Assembly: GCA_947629705.1 (NCBI GenBank)
Contig: CANREN010000003.1
Span: 62,001 to 126,000 of the forward strand
DNA from: an uncultured Alistipes sp.
Lineage (GTDB): Bacteria; Bacteroidota; Bacteroidia; Bacteroidales; Rikenellaceae
Direction of reading: 5' to 3'
DNA: 64,000 nucleotides
The notes beneath the pieces are model-generated. The model saw nothing but the letters and a program-made list of their open reading frames with translations. It did not search any database and was not told where the DNA came from. Shown here in pieces: positions 1 through 9,343 of this stretch; positions within the stretch are counted from its first letter, which is position 1; each line of letters opens with the position of its first letter. Both the position numbers and the translations under genes were made by a program.

Positions 1-60
1 ATTCATACCGGGGGCGTCGCCTCCGGAAGTCAAGATACCGATGGTTTTGATTTCTGCCAT
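1..60 (-). CDS. pfkA: 6-phosphofructokinase, N-terminal end only
   Basis: The reverse strand begins with ATG at base 60 and reads MAEIKTIGILTSGGDAPGMN before leaving the window. GILTSGGDAPGMN is the ATP-binding glycine motif of bacterial ATP-dependent phosphofructokinases, which phosphorylate fructose-6-phosphate in glycolysis. Only 20 residues are visible, so length and catalytic residues cannot be judged. A good ribosome site (AAAGGAGAG) lies just upstream of the start, and a Bacteroidota -7 box lies about 50 bp upstream. Confidence 0.9.
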   Translation of the reverse strand, partial: MAEIKTIGILTSGGDAPGMN

Positions 61-106
61 AACTCTCCTTTTATTAAATACAAACCGTTCCAACCGAAAA
101 ACCGGT

Positions 107-114
107 CAAAGGTA
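107..114 (-). promoter_or_regulatory. -7 box TACCTTTG, pfkA promoter
   Basis: On the reverse strand this octamer matches the Bacteroidota -7 consensus TAnnTTTG. It sits in the gap between the HAD phosphatase and pfkA and would start a transcript about 40 bases before the pfkA ATG. No clear -33 TTG is seen at the ideal distance. Confidence 0.5.
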
Positions 115-153
115 GGGATTTTTTCGGAAATTTCCGTTCCCGCCCCGATTTAT

Positions 154-822
154 TCAGAGCAAGTCCAACAACTTTTCCGACCGATCGATCAATGCACCGG
201 CTCCGGCCTGCATCAACTCCTCGCGCGACCGGAATCCCCAGGTAACCCCGACCGACCGTACGCCGGCAGCAGCGGCCGTCTGCATGTCGATGCCCGAATC
301 CCCCACGTAGAGCACCCGCTCGCGCGCGATCCCTGCCAGAGCGAGAATCTCCTCCACAATCGCCGGATCGGGTTTCAACGCCACTCCCGGACGCTGGCCC
401 AGCACCGCCGCGAACGGCACCTCGGGGAAGAACCGCCGGATGAGCTTTTCCGTTCCCTGCCGGAACTTGTTCGAGGCCACGGCTAACCGGACGCCCTTGC
501 GGGTCAGCGCATCGAGCAGCTCGGGGATTCCGGCATAGGGCTTCGTGTACCGGTCGATGTGATCGATATAATAGGCCACGAAATCGGCCCGGGCTGCCGC
601 GACGTAATCCGCCGAACGCAGCTCTTCGGGCAAAGCCCGTTCCACCAATCGCAAAATGCCGTTGCCGACGAAACCGCGATAATCGGCATAGGTATGTTCG
701 GGCAGTCCGCGCTGCGCCAACATTGCGTTGCACGCGACCGCCAGATCGCCGACGGTATCGAGCAGCGTGCCGTCCAAATCGAAGATAACCAAATCCGTTC
801 GCATAGGTGATTTCTTTTTCAT
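154..822 (-). CDS. HAD-superfamily phosphatase, phosphoglycolate phosphatase-like
   Basis: Predicted cytosolic HAD hydrolase of 222 residues. The nucleophile motif DLDGT is at residues 15-19. A helical cap follows, then motif II (VASNK), the motif III lysine in KPDP, and the acidic motif GDSGID. This is the order in Gph/PGMB-type phosphatases, which remove phosphate from small sugars or 2-phosphoglycolate; the exact substrate cannot be read from sequence. The frame is open much further upstream, but the start at 822 is preferred because GGAGAG lies 5 bases before it and the family begins just before the DxD motif. A second ATG at 804 is possible. It lies upstream of pfkA in the same direction but pfkA has its own promoter. 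Confidence 0.85.
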   Translation of the reverse strand: MKKKSPMRTDLVIFDLDGTLLDTVGDLAVACNAMLAQRGLPEHTYADYRGFVGNGILRLVERALPEELRSADYVAAARADFVAYYIDHIDRYTKPYAGIPELLDALTRKGVRLAVASNKFRQGTEKLIRRFFPEVPFAAVLGQRPGVALKPDPAIVEEILALAGIARERVLYVGDSGIDMQTAAAAGVRSVGVTWGFRSREELMQAGAGALIDRSEKLLDLL

Positions 823-1054
823 ACGCTCTCTCCGTGCGGCCCCGCCCGACGCTCCTCGTCTTTTCGAGCCGACGCCGAACCGATCGCCGCAAGCGGCAAA
901 ATTAACAAAAAAAGAGAAAGAACCGCTCCCCTCGGGTCCATATACGGCTCGTTCCGCCGCCCCTGCGCCGCTGCTCCGCCGCCGCAACGGCCCAAAAAAC
1001 GGCCCATAGCGAAAAGATTCTTCCGAAAAAAGAGAGGTTCTCGAATTTTCTTCT

Positions 1055-1062
1055 TATCTTTG
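1055..1062 (+). promoter_or_regulatory. -7 box TATCTTTG, tatA-tatC promoter
   Basis: Matches TAnnTTTG and lies 50 bp before tatA in the gap between the divergent HAD phosphatase and tat genes. The -33 element is not clear. Confidence 0.5.
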
Positions 1063-1112
1063 ACTGCATCGAAAGAATGCAGATCACCGACGAATAAAAA
1101 CATCCGACCGAC

Positions 1113-1568
1113 ATGTATCCCCTCCTTTTCAATCTGGGCATGACCGAAATCATCGTTATCCTGTTGATTATCGTACTGCTTTTCGGCGGGAAAAAGATTC
1201 CCGAGCTGATGCGCGGCATGGGACGCGGCGTACGCGAATTCAAAGACGCCATGGAAAAACCGGCCTCCGACACGCCGTCCGAAGAACCGGAGGCCCCGGA
1301 AACTCCGACCGCATCCGATCGCAAAAAACAGGCGGAATCCCCGGCCGACCCTGCCCGCCGTACGTCCCGCAAAAAGAGCGCTTCGGCGGCATCGGGCGAC
1401 CCGACGCCCGCGGTACGCAAACCGCGGAAACCGGCCAAAGCCGACACCAACGCCGACGCACCGCGTACCGATACGACCCGATCGGCCACCGCATCCGGTG
1501 CGGCCCGCTCGCGGAGAAAGACGGCGCAAAGCCGGAAAAAAAGCGTGTCGGCCGACAAAACCGAATAG
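1113..1568 (+). CDS. tatA: Twin-arginine translocase subunit TatA/TatE
   Basis: Small membrane protein of the Tat system, which exports folded proteins. The N-terminus has one membrane helix (about residues 10-25, rich in I, V and L). A Gly hinge and an amphipathic helix follow ([16 protein letters not shown]), the hallmark of TatA/B/E. The remaining 100 residues form a charged, low-complexity tail rich in Pro, Ala, Lys, Arg and Ser. The tail makes it 151 residues, longer than most TatA proteins. tatC starts 3 bases after the stop, so the pair is an operon. A TatB role cannot be excluded, but in Bacteroidota a single TatA-type protein usually serves. Confidence 0.9.
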   Translation: MYPLLFNLGMTEIIVILLIIVLLFGGKKIPELMRGMGRGVREFKDAMEKPASDTPSEEPEAPETPTASDRKKQAESPADPARRTSRKKSASAASGDPTPAVRKPRKPAKADTNADAPRTDTTRSATASGAARSRRKTAQSRKKSVSADKTE

Positions 1569-1571
1569 TCG

Positions 1572-2459
1572 ATGAACCGGCAGACGGAGCATCGCGCCGA
1601 CGACACGGAAATCCGCGCGGATCATTCGAATCATCGCGCCGACGAAATCTCTTTCGGCGAGCATCTTCATGCGCTCCGGTCCCATTTGATGCGAAGTGCG
1701 GGAGCGATTCTGCTGCTCGCCGTCGCGGCTTTCTGCTGCAAAAACTTTCTGATCGACGATTTGCTTTTCGGCCCGCTGCTTCCCGATTTTCCGACCAACC
1801 GGCTGCTCGCATGGTTGGGAGCCTATTCGCCAATCGACCCCTCGAACCTGCAACCGGTCGGCCTCCGATTGATAAACACCACGGTGGCGGGCCAATTCAA
1901 CCTCCACCTCGCGGTCTCGCTCGCCGCAGCCTGCACGATCGGGCTCCCCTATCTGCTGTGGGAGTTGTGGCGATTCGTCCGGCCCGCCCTCACCGTCCGT
2001 GAACGACATGCCTGCCGACGTTTCGTAGGATACGTGTCGGCGGGATTTTTCGCCGGATTGGCTTTCGGCTATCTGCTTATCGCCCCGTTGAGCATCGCCT
2101 TTCTGACGCAATACACCGCCAGCGGCCGCATCGCCAATCTGATCGACGTACACTCCTATCTCGCAACCGTGCTCAACGTATCGTTGGCTTGCGCCCTCGT
2201 CTTCCAACTGCCGCTGCTGGTTTGGTTTCTGACCCGTATGGGATTGCTTTCGGCCGAATGGCTGCGCCGCTATCGACGCCACGCCATCGTCGTGCTGGCC
2301 CTGCTCGCCGCCATCATCACCCCGCCCGACGCTTTCAGCATGATATTGGTGCTGCTGCCCTTCTACGGGCTCTACGAGGCAAGCATCCGTATCGCCGAAC
2401 GCACCGCCCGCCGGAGTTATTTCAACGGCGAATCGGGCTCCTTGGACATCACCCGATAG
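1572..2459 (+). CDS. tatC: Sec-independent protein translocase TatC
   Basis: Polytopic receptor subunit of the Tat translocase, binding twin-arginine signal peptides in the inner membrane. After a 25-residue charged N-terminal extension comes the family start motif FGEHLHALRSHL. About six hydrophobic segments follow, with the conserved LWRFVRPAL and late ITPPDAFSMILVLLP segments. Length is 295 residues; typical TatC is 240-280 and the extra length is the N-terminal extension. Its 3' end overlaps the opposite-strand dehydrogenase gene by 43 bp. Confidence 0.93.
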   Translation: MNRQTEHRADDTEIRADHSNHRADEISFGEHLHALRSHLMRSAGAILLLAVAAFCCKNFLIDDLLFGPLLPDFPTNRLLAWLGAYSPIDPSNLQPVGLRLINTTVAGQFNLHLAVSLAAACTIGLPYLLWELWRFVRPALTVRERHACRRFVGYVSAGFFAGLAFGYLLIAPLSIAFLTQYTASGRIANLIDVHSYLATVLNVSLACALVFQLPLLVWFLTRMGLLSAEWLRRYRRHAIVVLALLAAIITPPDAFSMILVLLPFYGLYEASIRIAERTARRSYFNGESGSLDITR

Positions 2460-3232
2460 AACATCCGGTCGAGAAAGGCCGGTGCGAATTTCTTCACGAA
2501 GTGCGTGGCGCGTCCTTCGATCTCCATCAGGCATAAGCGTTTGCGGCGACGCATGCCGCGCGCGACGATGCGGGCTACCTGTTCGGGAGTCATCATCTTC
2601 GCCTCGTCGCGCGGCGTTTCGCCCTGCTGCGATCCGTCGGCCGTCAGCGCCGCGAAACGCACGTTCGAGGCCGTGAACCCCGGGCAGGCGACCATCACGT
2701 GCAGACCCTTCTTCAGATTTTCGATGCGCAGCGTCTCCAAAAATCCCGTCATCGCATATTTCGATGCCGAATAGCCCGTGCGCCCGGGCAGACCGTGCAG
2801 ACCGGCCACGGACGAAATGCCCACGATCGAGCCGTGCGACGCCTGCACGTAAGGCAGCGCATATTTGCAGCAGTTGACCGTGCCCCAGAAGTTGACATCC
2901 ATCAACCGGTGGAGCACCGAGAGGTCGACCTCGTCGAACGACGCCCGCATCGAAATACCGGCATTGCAGATCAACACGTCGATACCGCCGAACGTCGTTA
3001 CGGCCGTATCGATCAATGCCTTGCACTGTTCGGGAACGGTAACGTCCACGGCACACCAGGCAGCCTGCCCGCCTGCGGCATGAATCTCCGCGGCCAGCCG
3101 GGCCAACCGATCCGCGCTGCGGGCCCCGAGCACCACGCGAGCCCCTTGGGCCGCATAGACCCGGGCCATCGCCTCGCCGATTCCCGACGAAGCGCCCGTG
3201 ATGACGATCGTTTTATTTTCGAGCGTTTTCAT
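2417..3232 (-). CDS. Short-chain dehydrogenase/reductase
   Basis: NAD(P)-dependent oxidoreductase of the classical SDR family, 271 residues. It shows the Rossmann motif TGASSGIG (residues 12-19), the NAG motif (90-92), a catalytic Ser (140/141), Tyr154 and Lys158 in YSASKYA. The substrate is unknown. The C-terminal basic tail (KKFAPAFLDRMFYRVM) resembles that of membrane-associated SDRs such as retinol or ketosphinganine reductase-like enzymes, but this is only a resemblance. It follows the metallo-hydrolase gene by 12 bases, so the two are probably co-transcribed. The last 14 codons overlap the end of tatC on the other strand. Confidence 0.88.
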   Translation of the reverse strand: MKTLENKTIVITGASSGIGEAMARVYAAQGARVVLGARSADRLARLAAEIHAAGGQAAWCAVDVTVPEQCKALIDTAVTTFGGIDVLICNAGISMRASFDEVDLSVLHRLMDVNFWGTVNCCKYALPYVQASHGSIVGISSVAGLHGLPGRTGYSASKYAMTGFLETLRIENLKKGLHVMVACPGFTASNVRFAALTADGSQQGETPRDEAKMMTPEQVARIVARGMRRRKRLCLMEIEGRATHFVKKFAPAFLDRMFYRVMSKEPDSPLK

Positions 3233-3244
3233 ATCCTAACAGAT

Positions 3245-4033
3245 TTACGAATCTCCAATTGCGACCGTCAGGCCGTCGTATGCCAGTCGCACCCCCTGCG
3301 GAAGCTCCGATTCCGCCGCGACATGCAATCCGATGCCATGCGACAGGTGGGTCAGATAGGCCTGGCGCGGCCGGACACGGCCGATCAGGGCCAAAGCCTC
3401 CGCCACATTGAAGTGCGAAACGTGCGGCGCGAACCGCAATGCGTTGACGACTAACACGTCGACCCCTGTCAGTTTTTCGATTTCGGGCTCCTCGATCGTT
3501 TTGAAATCGGTTAGATAACCCAACGGGCCGATCCGGTAGCCCGTAACTTCGAAGCGGTCGGAGTGGTGTCCCGACACGGGCACGATCCCGACGCCGGCCG
3601 CCGAAAAAGGATGCGAAACATCGATCTCGTGCAAGGCCATTTCGGGCACTCCGCGATACTTGTCCCGTGCGAAAGCGTAATCGAAATCCTTGCGCACGCA
3701 AGTCGCGACCTGCGGAGCCGCGTAAATGGCGACCCGATGGATCGTCGGCGGATAATCCACGAAATTGAAGGCCCGCACGTCGTCCAAACCGCCCGTATGG
3801 TCTTTGTGTTCGTGAGTCAGCAGGATGGCGTCGATGTGGCGCACGCCGGTGCGCAGCATCTGGTACCGGAAATCCGGCCCCGCGTCGATGACGAAGCGCC
3901 GGCCCTGCGTCTCGACCATCGCCGACGTGCGCAACCGCCGGTCGCGCGGGTCCGCAGAGGTGCAAACCGCACACCGGCAGCCGATGACCGGCACCCCCTG
4001 CGAAGTCCCCGTACCGAGAAAAGTGAGTTTCAT
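3245..4033 (-). CDS. MBL-fold metallo-hydrolase, PhnP-like
   Basis: Metallo-beta-lactamase-fold hydrolase of 262 residues. The metal motif HEHKDH is at residues 74-79, with further His residues downstream (SGHHSD, and HLSHG near the end). The start LGTGTSQGVPVIGCRCAVC, with Cys19, Cys21 and Cys24, matches the PhnP/lipoate-biosynthesis-like branch, in which these Cys bind an extra zinc. PhnP cleaves cyclic phosphodiesters. No other phn genes are near, so the substrate is uncertain. It lies 14 bases after the POT transporter and 12 before the dehydrogenase, suggesting one operon. Confidence 0.87.
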   Translation of the reverse strand: MKLTFLGTGTSQGVPVIGCRCAVCTSADPRDRRLRTSAMVETQGRRFVIDAGPDFRYQMLRTGVRHIDAILLTHEHKDHTGGLDDVRAFNFVDYPPTIHRVAIYAAPQVATCVRKDFDYAFARDKYRGVPEMALHEIDVSHPFSAAGVGIVPVSGHHSDRFEVTGYRIGPLGYLTDFKTIEEPEIEKLTGVDVLVVNALRFAPHVSHFNVAEALALIGRVRPRQAYLTHLSHGIGLHVAAESELPQGVRLAYDGLTVAIGDS

Positions 4034-4047
4034 GGAGCGTGTTCAAG

Positions 4048-5571
4048 CTACTTCGTAACCCGTTCGAGCCACTTGACCATCGCGAGCATGACGCCCATCG
4101 AGATCAAGCAGACCGAGAGGAACACCGTCCAGCACTCCCAGATCGGCCATCTGTTGTACATCAGCGGGCCAATCCAAAGCAGCAGGTTGCCGACGGCCGT
4201 AGCACCGAGCCACAAACCCTGGCAAAGCCCCTGCAAATGTTTGGGAGCCACCTTCGAAACGAACGAAAGACCGAGCGGCGAGATGAACAGTTCGGCGACC
4301 GTGAGGAAGAAATAGAGCATGATCAGCACCCACGGGCCCGCTTTCAGCCCCTCCTTGGCCGCAGAGGCCATTTCGCGAAATTCCGTACCCGAGGGATACC
4401 CCTGGACGAGCGAATAGAGGGCCAGGAAGAGATAGGCCAATCCGGCCAAGCCCATGCCGATGGCGATTTTGCGCGGCGTCGAAATCTCCTTTCCGCGTTT
4501 TGCCAGCGATCCGAAGAGCCACATGATCAGCGGGGTCAGGACGATAACGAAGAAAGGATTGACCGCCTGCCAGATTTCGGGCGCGATCATATCGGTTCGC
4601 ACGAAGTCGCGCGCGAAGATCGAGAGCGAAGTCCCGTTCTGGTGGAACGAGAACCAGAAAAAGATAGCGATCCCCAGCACGGCGAAAAGGGCGTACATGC
4701 GCTGTTTGATCTCCTGCGCCATCCGTCTCTTCTCCTCGGCAGTGTAGCTGACGGCCTCCTCCCGCTCCTTTTTGCCCGGATTGGGAAGACCCTTCCTGCT
4801 CACCACGAAGACAAGGAGCGAAATGAGCATGGCGGCCACCGACGCGATGAACGAATAGTGGATACCCGTATTGAAAACTTCGAGATACTGCTGGCAGAAA
4901 GCGCTCAAATTGTCCGAAACCGTGCCGCCCGCCTGCGTAACAAGGGCGTAGAAGTTGTCGATCATCTCGCCCGACATGCTGTCGGAGGCGTTCAGATACT
5001 GGTGGCAGAGCGCCGGAAGCTCGGCGTTGTAACTCAAATTGTGGACGTTGAGCCACCAGCTGCGCAGCATCGGTGCGACGAACGGGGCAATCAGTCCGCC
5101 GATATTGATGAAGACGTAGAAGATCTGGAAGCCCGAATCGCGCTGCGCGGCATAGCGCGGATTGTCGTAAAGCTGACCGACGATCGCCTGGAGATTGCCC
5201 TTGAAAAGGCCGTTGCCGAAAGCAATGAAGAAAAGGGCGCAACACGTCAGCGTCAGCAGCCAGGTCGTATTTTGCGGCGTGGCCAAAATCGGGACGGAGA
5301 GCACGCAGTAACCGAGCGTCATGACGATCAGACCGCTGATGATCGTCCGCTTGTAATTCTGCGTGCGGTCGGCGATCAGGCCGCCGACCAAACCGAGCAC
5401 ATAGATACCGGCGTAGAAGAACGAGTAGATCAGCGTGCTTTTCTCTTCGCTCAAACCGAACTTCGAGCAGAGGAAGAGCACCAGCACCGCATTCATAATG
5501 TAATAGCCGAAGCGCTCGCCCATGTTGCTCAAGGCAGCGGGAATCAACCCTTTGGGATGGTTTTTGAACAT
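4048..5571 (-). CDS. Proton-dependent oligopeptide transporter (POT/PTR2 family)
   Basis: Integral membrane symporter of 507 residues that imports di- or tripeptides with protons. The first helix carries the POT signature GERFGYY (the ExxERFxYY region). At least 12 hydrophobic segments are visible. A large soluble loop (residues about 150-215) lies between transmembrane halves, as in Bacteroidota members with long inserts. It is the first gene of a three-gene minus-strand run with the metallo-hydrolase and dehydrogenase. Its promoter overlaps the glgB promoter region on the other strand. Confidence 0.92.
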   Translation of the reverse strand: MFKNHPKGLIPAALSNMGERFGYYIMNAVLVLFLCSKFGLSEEKSTLIYSFFYAGIYVLGLVGGLIADRTQNYKRTIISGLIVMTLGYCVLSVPILATPQNTTWLLTLTCCALFFIAFGNGLFKGNLQAIVGQLYDNPRYAAQRDSGFQIFYVFINIGGLIAPFVAPMLRSWWLNVHNLSYNAELPALCHQYLNASDSMSGEMIDNFYALVTQAGGTVSDNLSAFCQQYLEVFNTGIHYSFIASVAAMLISLLVFVVSRKGLPNPGKKEREEAVSYTAEEKRRMAQEIKQRMYALFAVLGIAIFFWFSFHQNGTSLSIFARDFVRTDMIAPEIWQAVNPFFVIVLTPLIMWLFGSLAKRGKEISTPRKIAIGMGLAGLAYLFLALYSLVQGYPSGTEFREMASAAKEGLKAGPWVLIMLYFFLTVAELFISPLGLSFVSKVAPKHLQGLCQGLWLGATAVGNLLLWIGPLMYNRWPIWECWTVFLSVCLISMGVMLAMVKWLERVTK

Positions 5572-5613
5572 AGTCCGTTAGGTATTTGATGAATAATTCG
5601 TTCGTGTCGGAGA

Positions 5614-5621
5614 CAAAGATA
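5614..5621 (-). promoter_or_regulatory. -7 box TATCTTTG, POT transporter promoter
   Basis: Reverse-strand match to TAnnTTTG about 40 bp before the transporter start. It lies only 13 bp from the glgB -7 box on the other strand, so the two promoters are back to back. Confidence 0.6.
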
Positions 5622-5633
5622 AAAAAAAAATGT

Positions 5634-5641
5634 TATTTTTG
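5634..5641 (+). promoter_or_regulatory. -7 box TATTTTTG, glgB promoter
   Basis: Matches TAnnTTTG and is followed 19 bases later by the glgB ATG at 5660. It lies inside the longer open frame that begins at 5630, which is why the shorter start was chosen. Confidence 0.6.
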
Positions 5642-5659
5642 TGTAAATCCGTTCTTCCT

Positions 5660-7690
5660 ATGGAAAAGAAGTGCTTTCACCTGCCCATCGTCGAACACGA
5701 TGCCTGGCTTCAACCCGTAGAGCCCCTCGTCGAAGCCCGACACGACCGTTATCTGAAAAAACTTCGCGAAACGACCGGCGGCGGTTCGCTCGTCGACTAC
5801 GCCAACGGCTACCGCTATTTCGGCTGGCAGCGGGACGAAACGCTCGACGGCTGGTGGCTGCGCGAATGGCTGCCCGGCGCGCACGATGTCTATGTCTTCG
5901 GCGATTTCAACAACTGGCAGCGCACCGAAATACGGATGCAAAAGGATGTTTCAGGCGTTTGGAGCGCCTTTTTTCCGACGGCTATGTACCGCGACCGGCT
6001 CACGCACGGCTCGCTCTACAAACTCCATGTCCACGGCGACAACGGCTGGCTCGACCGCATACCGGCCTACGCCACGCGCGTCGTACAGGACGAGGCGACG
6101 AAGAACTTCACGGCGCAGTTCTGGGCGCCGGAGCCGTTCGACTGGAAGGGCGATGCGTTCGACGCTTCGAAATCGGGCAGCCTGCTGATCTACGAAGCCC
6201 ACGTCGGCATGGCGCAGGAGAAAGAGGGCGTCGGCTCGTACGCCGAATTTACGAAAAAGGTGCTTCCCGTCATCAAACGCGACGGTTACAACGCCGTGCA
6301 GTTGATGGCCATCGCCGAACACCCCTACTACGGGTCGTTCGGCTACCACGTGTCGAGTTTCTTCGCCCCGACCTCGCGCTGCGGCACGCCCGAAGAGCTC
6401 AAAGAGTTGATCCGCCGCGCGCACGAGCTGGGACTGGCGGTCATCATGGACTTGGTGCACGCCCACTACGTCAAGAACCTCAACGAAGGCATCGACGAGC
6501 TCGACGGCACGGATCATCTCTATTCGCCGTCGGGCGAAGCGGGCTATCAACCCTACTGGGATTCGAAACTGTTCGACTACGGCAAACGCGAAGTGCAGCA
6601 CTTCCTGCTGTCGAACGTCAAATACTGGCTCGACGAGTTCCATTTCGACGGATTCCGGTTCGACGGCGTAACCTCGATGATCTACCACCACCACGGCTAC
6701 ACCGAATTCGACAGCCGCGACAAGTTCTTCGATGCCGGCGTCAACGAGGATGCCATCACCTACCTGACCCTTGCGAACCGGTTGATACACGAGTTCCGGC
6801 CGGATGCGGTAACGATCGCCGAGGATGTGAGCGGGATGCCGGGCATGTGCATCCCGATCGACGACGGCGGCATCGGATTCGACTACCGGCTGGGCATGGC
6901 GATTCCCGACTTCTGGATCAAGCTGCTGAAGGAGGTGCCCGACGAGGAGTGGAACATCTGGGAAATGTGGTCGGTGATGACCGGCCGGCTGCCGGAGGTC
7001 AAGACCGTGGCCTACGCCGAATCGCACGACCAGGCGCTGGTCGGCGACAAGACCATCGCTTTCCGGTTGATGGACAAGGAGATGTATTTCCACATGGATC
7101 GCACTTCGGAAAGCCTCATCATCGACCGCGGCATGGCGCTCCATAAAATGATCCGGCTGATGACCATCGCCACCGGCGGAGAGGCCTATCTCAACTTCAT
7201 GGGCAACGAGTTCGGCCATCCAGAATGGATCGACTTCCCGCGCGAGGGCAACGGCTGGAGCTATGCCCATGCCCGCCGGCAGTGGTCGCTGGCGAAGAAC
7301 GGATTCCTGCGCTACTCGTGGTTAGGCGACTTCGACCGCGCCATGTTGCGGGTCATCAAGAAATACAAGGTGCTGGCGGACGGCTATCCGTGGAATCTGC
7401 TGATGGACGAACAGAACAAAACCATCGTCTTCTCGCACGGCAGGCTGCTGTTCGTCTTCAACTGGCACCCTTCGGCCTCCATACCGGACTACGAGCTGCC
7501 GGTACAGGGGCCCGGCAAGTATGTTCCGATTCTGTCGACGGACGAAAAACGGTTCGGCGGGCAGGAGCGGCAGGCGATGGATGCCGAACACTTCTCGTTC
7601 GACGTCGCGGGCGAGGAGGGCAAGCGCTATCCCCGCATCCGCATCTACAACACCTCGCGCACGGCGACGGTCTACCTTCAATACCGGTAA
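5660..7690 (+). CDS. glgB: 1,4-alpha-glucan branching enzyme (GH13)
   Basis: Makes alpha-1,6 branches in glycogen. The N-terminal CBM48-like domain (YVFGDFNNW, about residues 75-95) precedes a GH13 barrel. The barrel shows the nucleophile Asp in [10 protein letters not shown], the acid Glu in [10 protein letters not shown], and the third carboxylate in [11 protein letters not shown]. At 676 residues it matches the eukaryote-like branching enzymes common in Bacteroidota. The frame opens at 5630, but the first ten codons overlap the -7 box; MEKKCF at 5660 is the likely start. The 3' end overlaps the ahcY 3' end by 13 bp in convergent orientation. Confidence 0.92.
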   Translation: MEKKCFHLPIVEHDAWLQPVEPLVEARHDRYLKKLRETTGGGSLVDYANGYRYFGWQRDETLDGWWLREWLPGAHDVYVFGDFNNWQRTEIRMQKDVSGVWSAFFPTAMYRDRLTHGSLYKLHVHGDNGWLDRIPAYATRVVQDEATKNFTAQFWAPEPFDWKGDAFDASKSGSLLIYEAHVGMAQEKEGVGSYAEFTKKVLPVIKRDGYNAVQLMAIAEHPYYGSFGYHVSSFFAPTSRCGTPEELKELIRRAHELGLAVIMDLVHAHYVKNLNEGIDELDGTDHLYSPSGEAGYQPYWDSKLFDYGKREVQHFLLSNVKYWLDEFHFDGFRFDGVTSMIYHHHGYTEFDSRDKFFDAGVNEDAITYLTLANRLIHEFRPDAVTIAEDVSGMPGMCIPIDDGGIGFDYRLGMAIPDFWIKLLKEVPDEEWNIWEMWSVMTGRLPEVKTVAYAESHDQALVGDKTIAFRLMDKEMYFHMDRTSESLIIDRGMALHKMIRLMTIATGGEAYLNFMGNEFGHPEWIDFPREGNGWSYAHARRQWSLAKNGFLRYSWLGDFDRAMLRVIKKYKVLADGYPWNLLMDEQNKTIVFSHGRLLFVFNWHPSASIPDYELPVQGPGKYVPILSTDEKRFGGQERQAMDAEHFSFDVAGEEGKRYPRIRIYNTSRTATVYLQYR

Positions 7691-9117
7691 TGATCGTCCT
7701 TGTAGGGGCCGTCGACCGGGACGCCGATATAATCGGCCTGCTTCCGGGTCAGCCGCGTGAGTTCCACGCCGAGACTGGCCAAATGCAGCCGTGCGACCTC
7801 CTCGTCGAGGTGCTTCGGCAGGCGGTAAACCCCCGCTTCGTGCGGCTGCCGCCACAGCTCCATCTGCGCAAGACATTGGTTCGTGAACGAATTGGACATT
7901 ACGAACGAAGCGTGCCCCGTGGCGCATCCCAAGTTCACGAGACGGCCCTCGGCAAGGATGAAAATCGAATGGCCGTCGGCAAAGGTGTATTTGTCGACCT
8001 GCGGTTTGATGACCGTCTTCACGGCACCCGACTGCTCCAGCCGGGCCATCTGGATTTCGTTGTCGAAGTGGCCGATGTTGCAGACGATCGCCTGGTCGCG
8101 CATGTGTTCCATGTGCTCCAGCGTGATGATATCGCAATTTCCCGTGCAGGTTACGAAAATGCTGCCCTCGGCCAAGGCGCTGTCGATGGTCTTCACCTCG
8201 AAACCCTCCATCGCCGCCTGCAGCGCGCAGATCGGGTCGATCTCGGTTACGATGACCCGTGCGCCGTACGCACGCATCGAACGGGCGCATCCCTTGCCTA
8301 CGTCGCCGTAACCGCACACGACGACCACCTTGCCGGCGATCATCACGTCCGTGGCCCGTTTGATGCCGTCGGCCAGCGATTCGCGGCATCCGTACAGATT
8401 GTCGAACTTCGATTTCGTGCACGAATCGTTCACGTCGATGGCCGGAACGAGCAGCTCGCCGCGCTCCTGCATCCGATAGAGCCGATGCACGCCCGTCGTG
8501 GTCTCCTCGCTCACGCCGCGCCATTCGGCCAGCGTGCGATGCCACTTTTCGGGGTCTTCGGCCAGAATCCGGCGCAACGTGCCGACGATGACCTCCTCCT
8601 CGTAAGACGACGTCGGAGCGTCCAACGAGGCCGCCTCGTTTTCGGCCTTGAATCCTTTGTGAATCAGCAATGTGGCATCTCCGCCGTCATCGACGACCAA
8701 CTGCGGGCCTCTGCCGTCGGGAAACGACATGGCCATCGCCGTACACCACCAATATTCGGGCAGCGTCTCCCCTTTCCACGCGAAAACCGGCACGCCGGCA
8801 GCCGCCATGGCCGCAGCGGCATGATCCTGCGTAGAAAAGATATTGCACGAACACCAACGCACGTCGGCGCCCAACTCGATGAGCGTCTCGATCAGAACGG
8901 CCGTCTGTATCGTCATGTGAAGCGATCCCATGATCCGCACCCCCTTGAGCGGCTTTTTGGGGCCGTACTCGCGGCGCACGGCCATCAAACCGGGCATCTC
9001 GTGTTCCGAAATCTCAATCTCCTTGCGTCCCCACTCGGCCAACGACAAGTCGGCCACCTTGTAGGGGATCGTCAAATCCAAAAACGGGGCATTCATATTC
9101 TTATCGATAAAATTCAT
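7678..9117 (-). CDS. ahcY: Adenosylhomocysteinase
   Basis: Splits S-adenosylhomocysteine into adenosine and homocysteine in the methyl cycle, using NAD. Seen are the substrate-domain core [17 protein letters not shown], the catalytic stretch [11 protein letters not shown] (Lys and Asp), the NAD-binding [10 protein letters not shown], and the C-terminal KxDHYRY end that completes the neighbouring subunit's NAD site. Length is 479 residues, near the 470-480 usual for Bacteroidota. The start could be 9117 (GGAGAG abuts the ATG, too close for an ideal ribosome site) or 9096 (MNAPFLDL, closest to homologues). It is convergent with glgB. Confidence 0.93.
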   Translation of the reverse strand: MNFIDKNMNAPFLDLTIPYKVADLSLAEWGRKEIEISEHEMPGLMAVRREYGPKKPLKGVRIMGSLHMTIQTAVLIETLIELGADVRWCSCNIFSTQDHAAAAMAAAGVPVFAWKGETLPEYWWCTAMAMSFPDGRGPQLVVDDGGDATLLIHKGFKAENEAASLDAPTSSYEEEVIVGTLRRILAEDPEKWHRTLAEWRGVSEETTTGVHRLYRMQERGELLVPAIDVNDSCTKSKFDNLYGCRESLADGIKRATDVMIAGKVVVVCGYGDVGKGCARSMRAYGARVIVTEIDPICALQAAMEGFEVKTIDSALAEGSIFVTCTGNCDIITLEHMEHMRDQAIVCNIGHFDNEIQMARLEQSGAVKTVIKPQVDKYTFADGHSIFILAEGRLVNLGCATGHASFVMSNSFTNQCLAQMELWRQPHEAGVYRLPKHLDEEVARLHLASLGVELTRLTRKQADYIGVPVDGPYKDDHYRY

Positions 9118-9136
9118 CTCTCCAATCTGCTGCTCC

Positions 9137-9164
9137 GGCGCTTTCGGGCCCGCTGAAAAGCGCC
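9137..9164 (-). promoter_or_regulatory. Stable hairpin in the ahcY leader
   Basis: GGCGCTTT and AAAGCGCC form a perfect 8-bp stem with an 11-12 base loop, 20-47 bases before the ahcY start. It could affect ahcY translation or simply be a spacer fold. It does not match the SAH riboswitch core as I know it. The rest of the 226-bp gap from 9118 to 9343 shows no promoter box or convincing gene. Confidence 0.35.
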
Positions 9165-9343
9165 GCAACAATCTCTCCGACGATCTCTTCGCCTACTTCG
9201 TGTAGCCTGACGCCGACTGCGGACGCCTGACGCGGGTCCGCAAGCAAACCGGTCCCTCCGCCGGACGCTTTTCGTCCGCACGCCGCTTCACGGCTCCGGC
9301 ATCCGGTCGGATTTGACACGAATGCGGCATCTCCTTTTTTCAT

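Noticed and set aside
819..3056. 745-codon minus-strand frame through tatA-tatC
   Set aside because: Low-complexity Arg/Gly reading that crosses well-supported genes in other frames; a high-GC artefact.
4039..5589. 516-codon plus-strand frame opposite the POT transporter
   Set aside because: Full of Glu, Arg, His and Gln with no fold; it is the antisense shadow of the clear membrane transporter.
9101..9343. 80-codon minus-strand frame between the riboflavin kinase and ahcY, starting right after the kinase stop
   Set aside because: It overlaps the start of ahcY and shows no recognisable domain; composition looks like the GC-rich gap. Kept as leader sequence instead.
9118..9343. Possible SAH or SAM riboswitch before ahcY
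   Set aside because: A stable hairpin is present but the conserved cores of these riboswitches are not recognisable.
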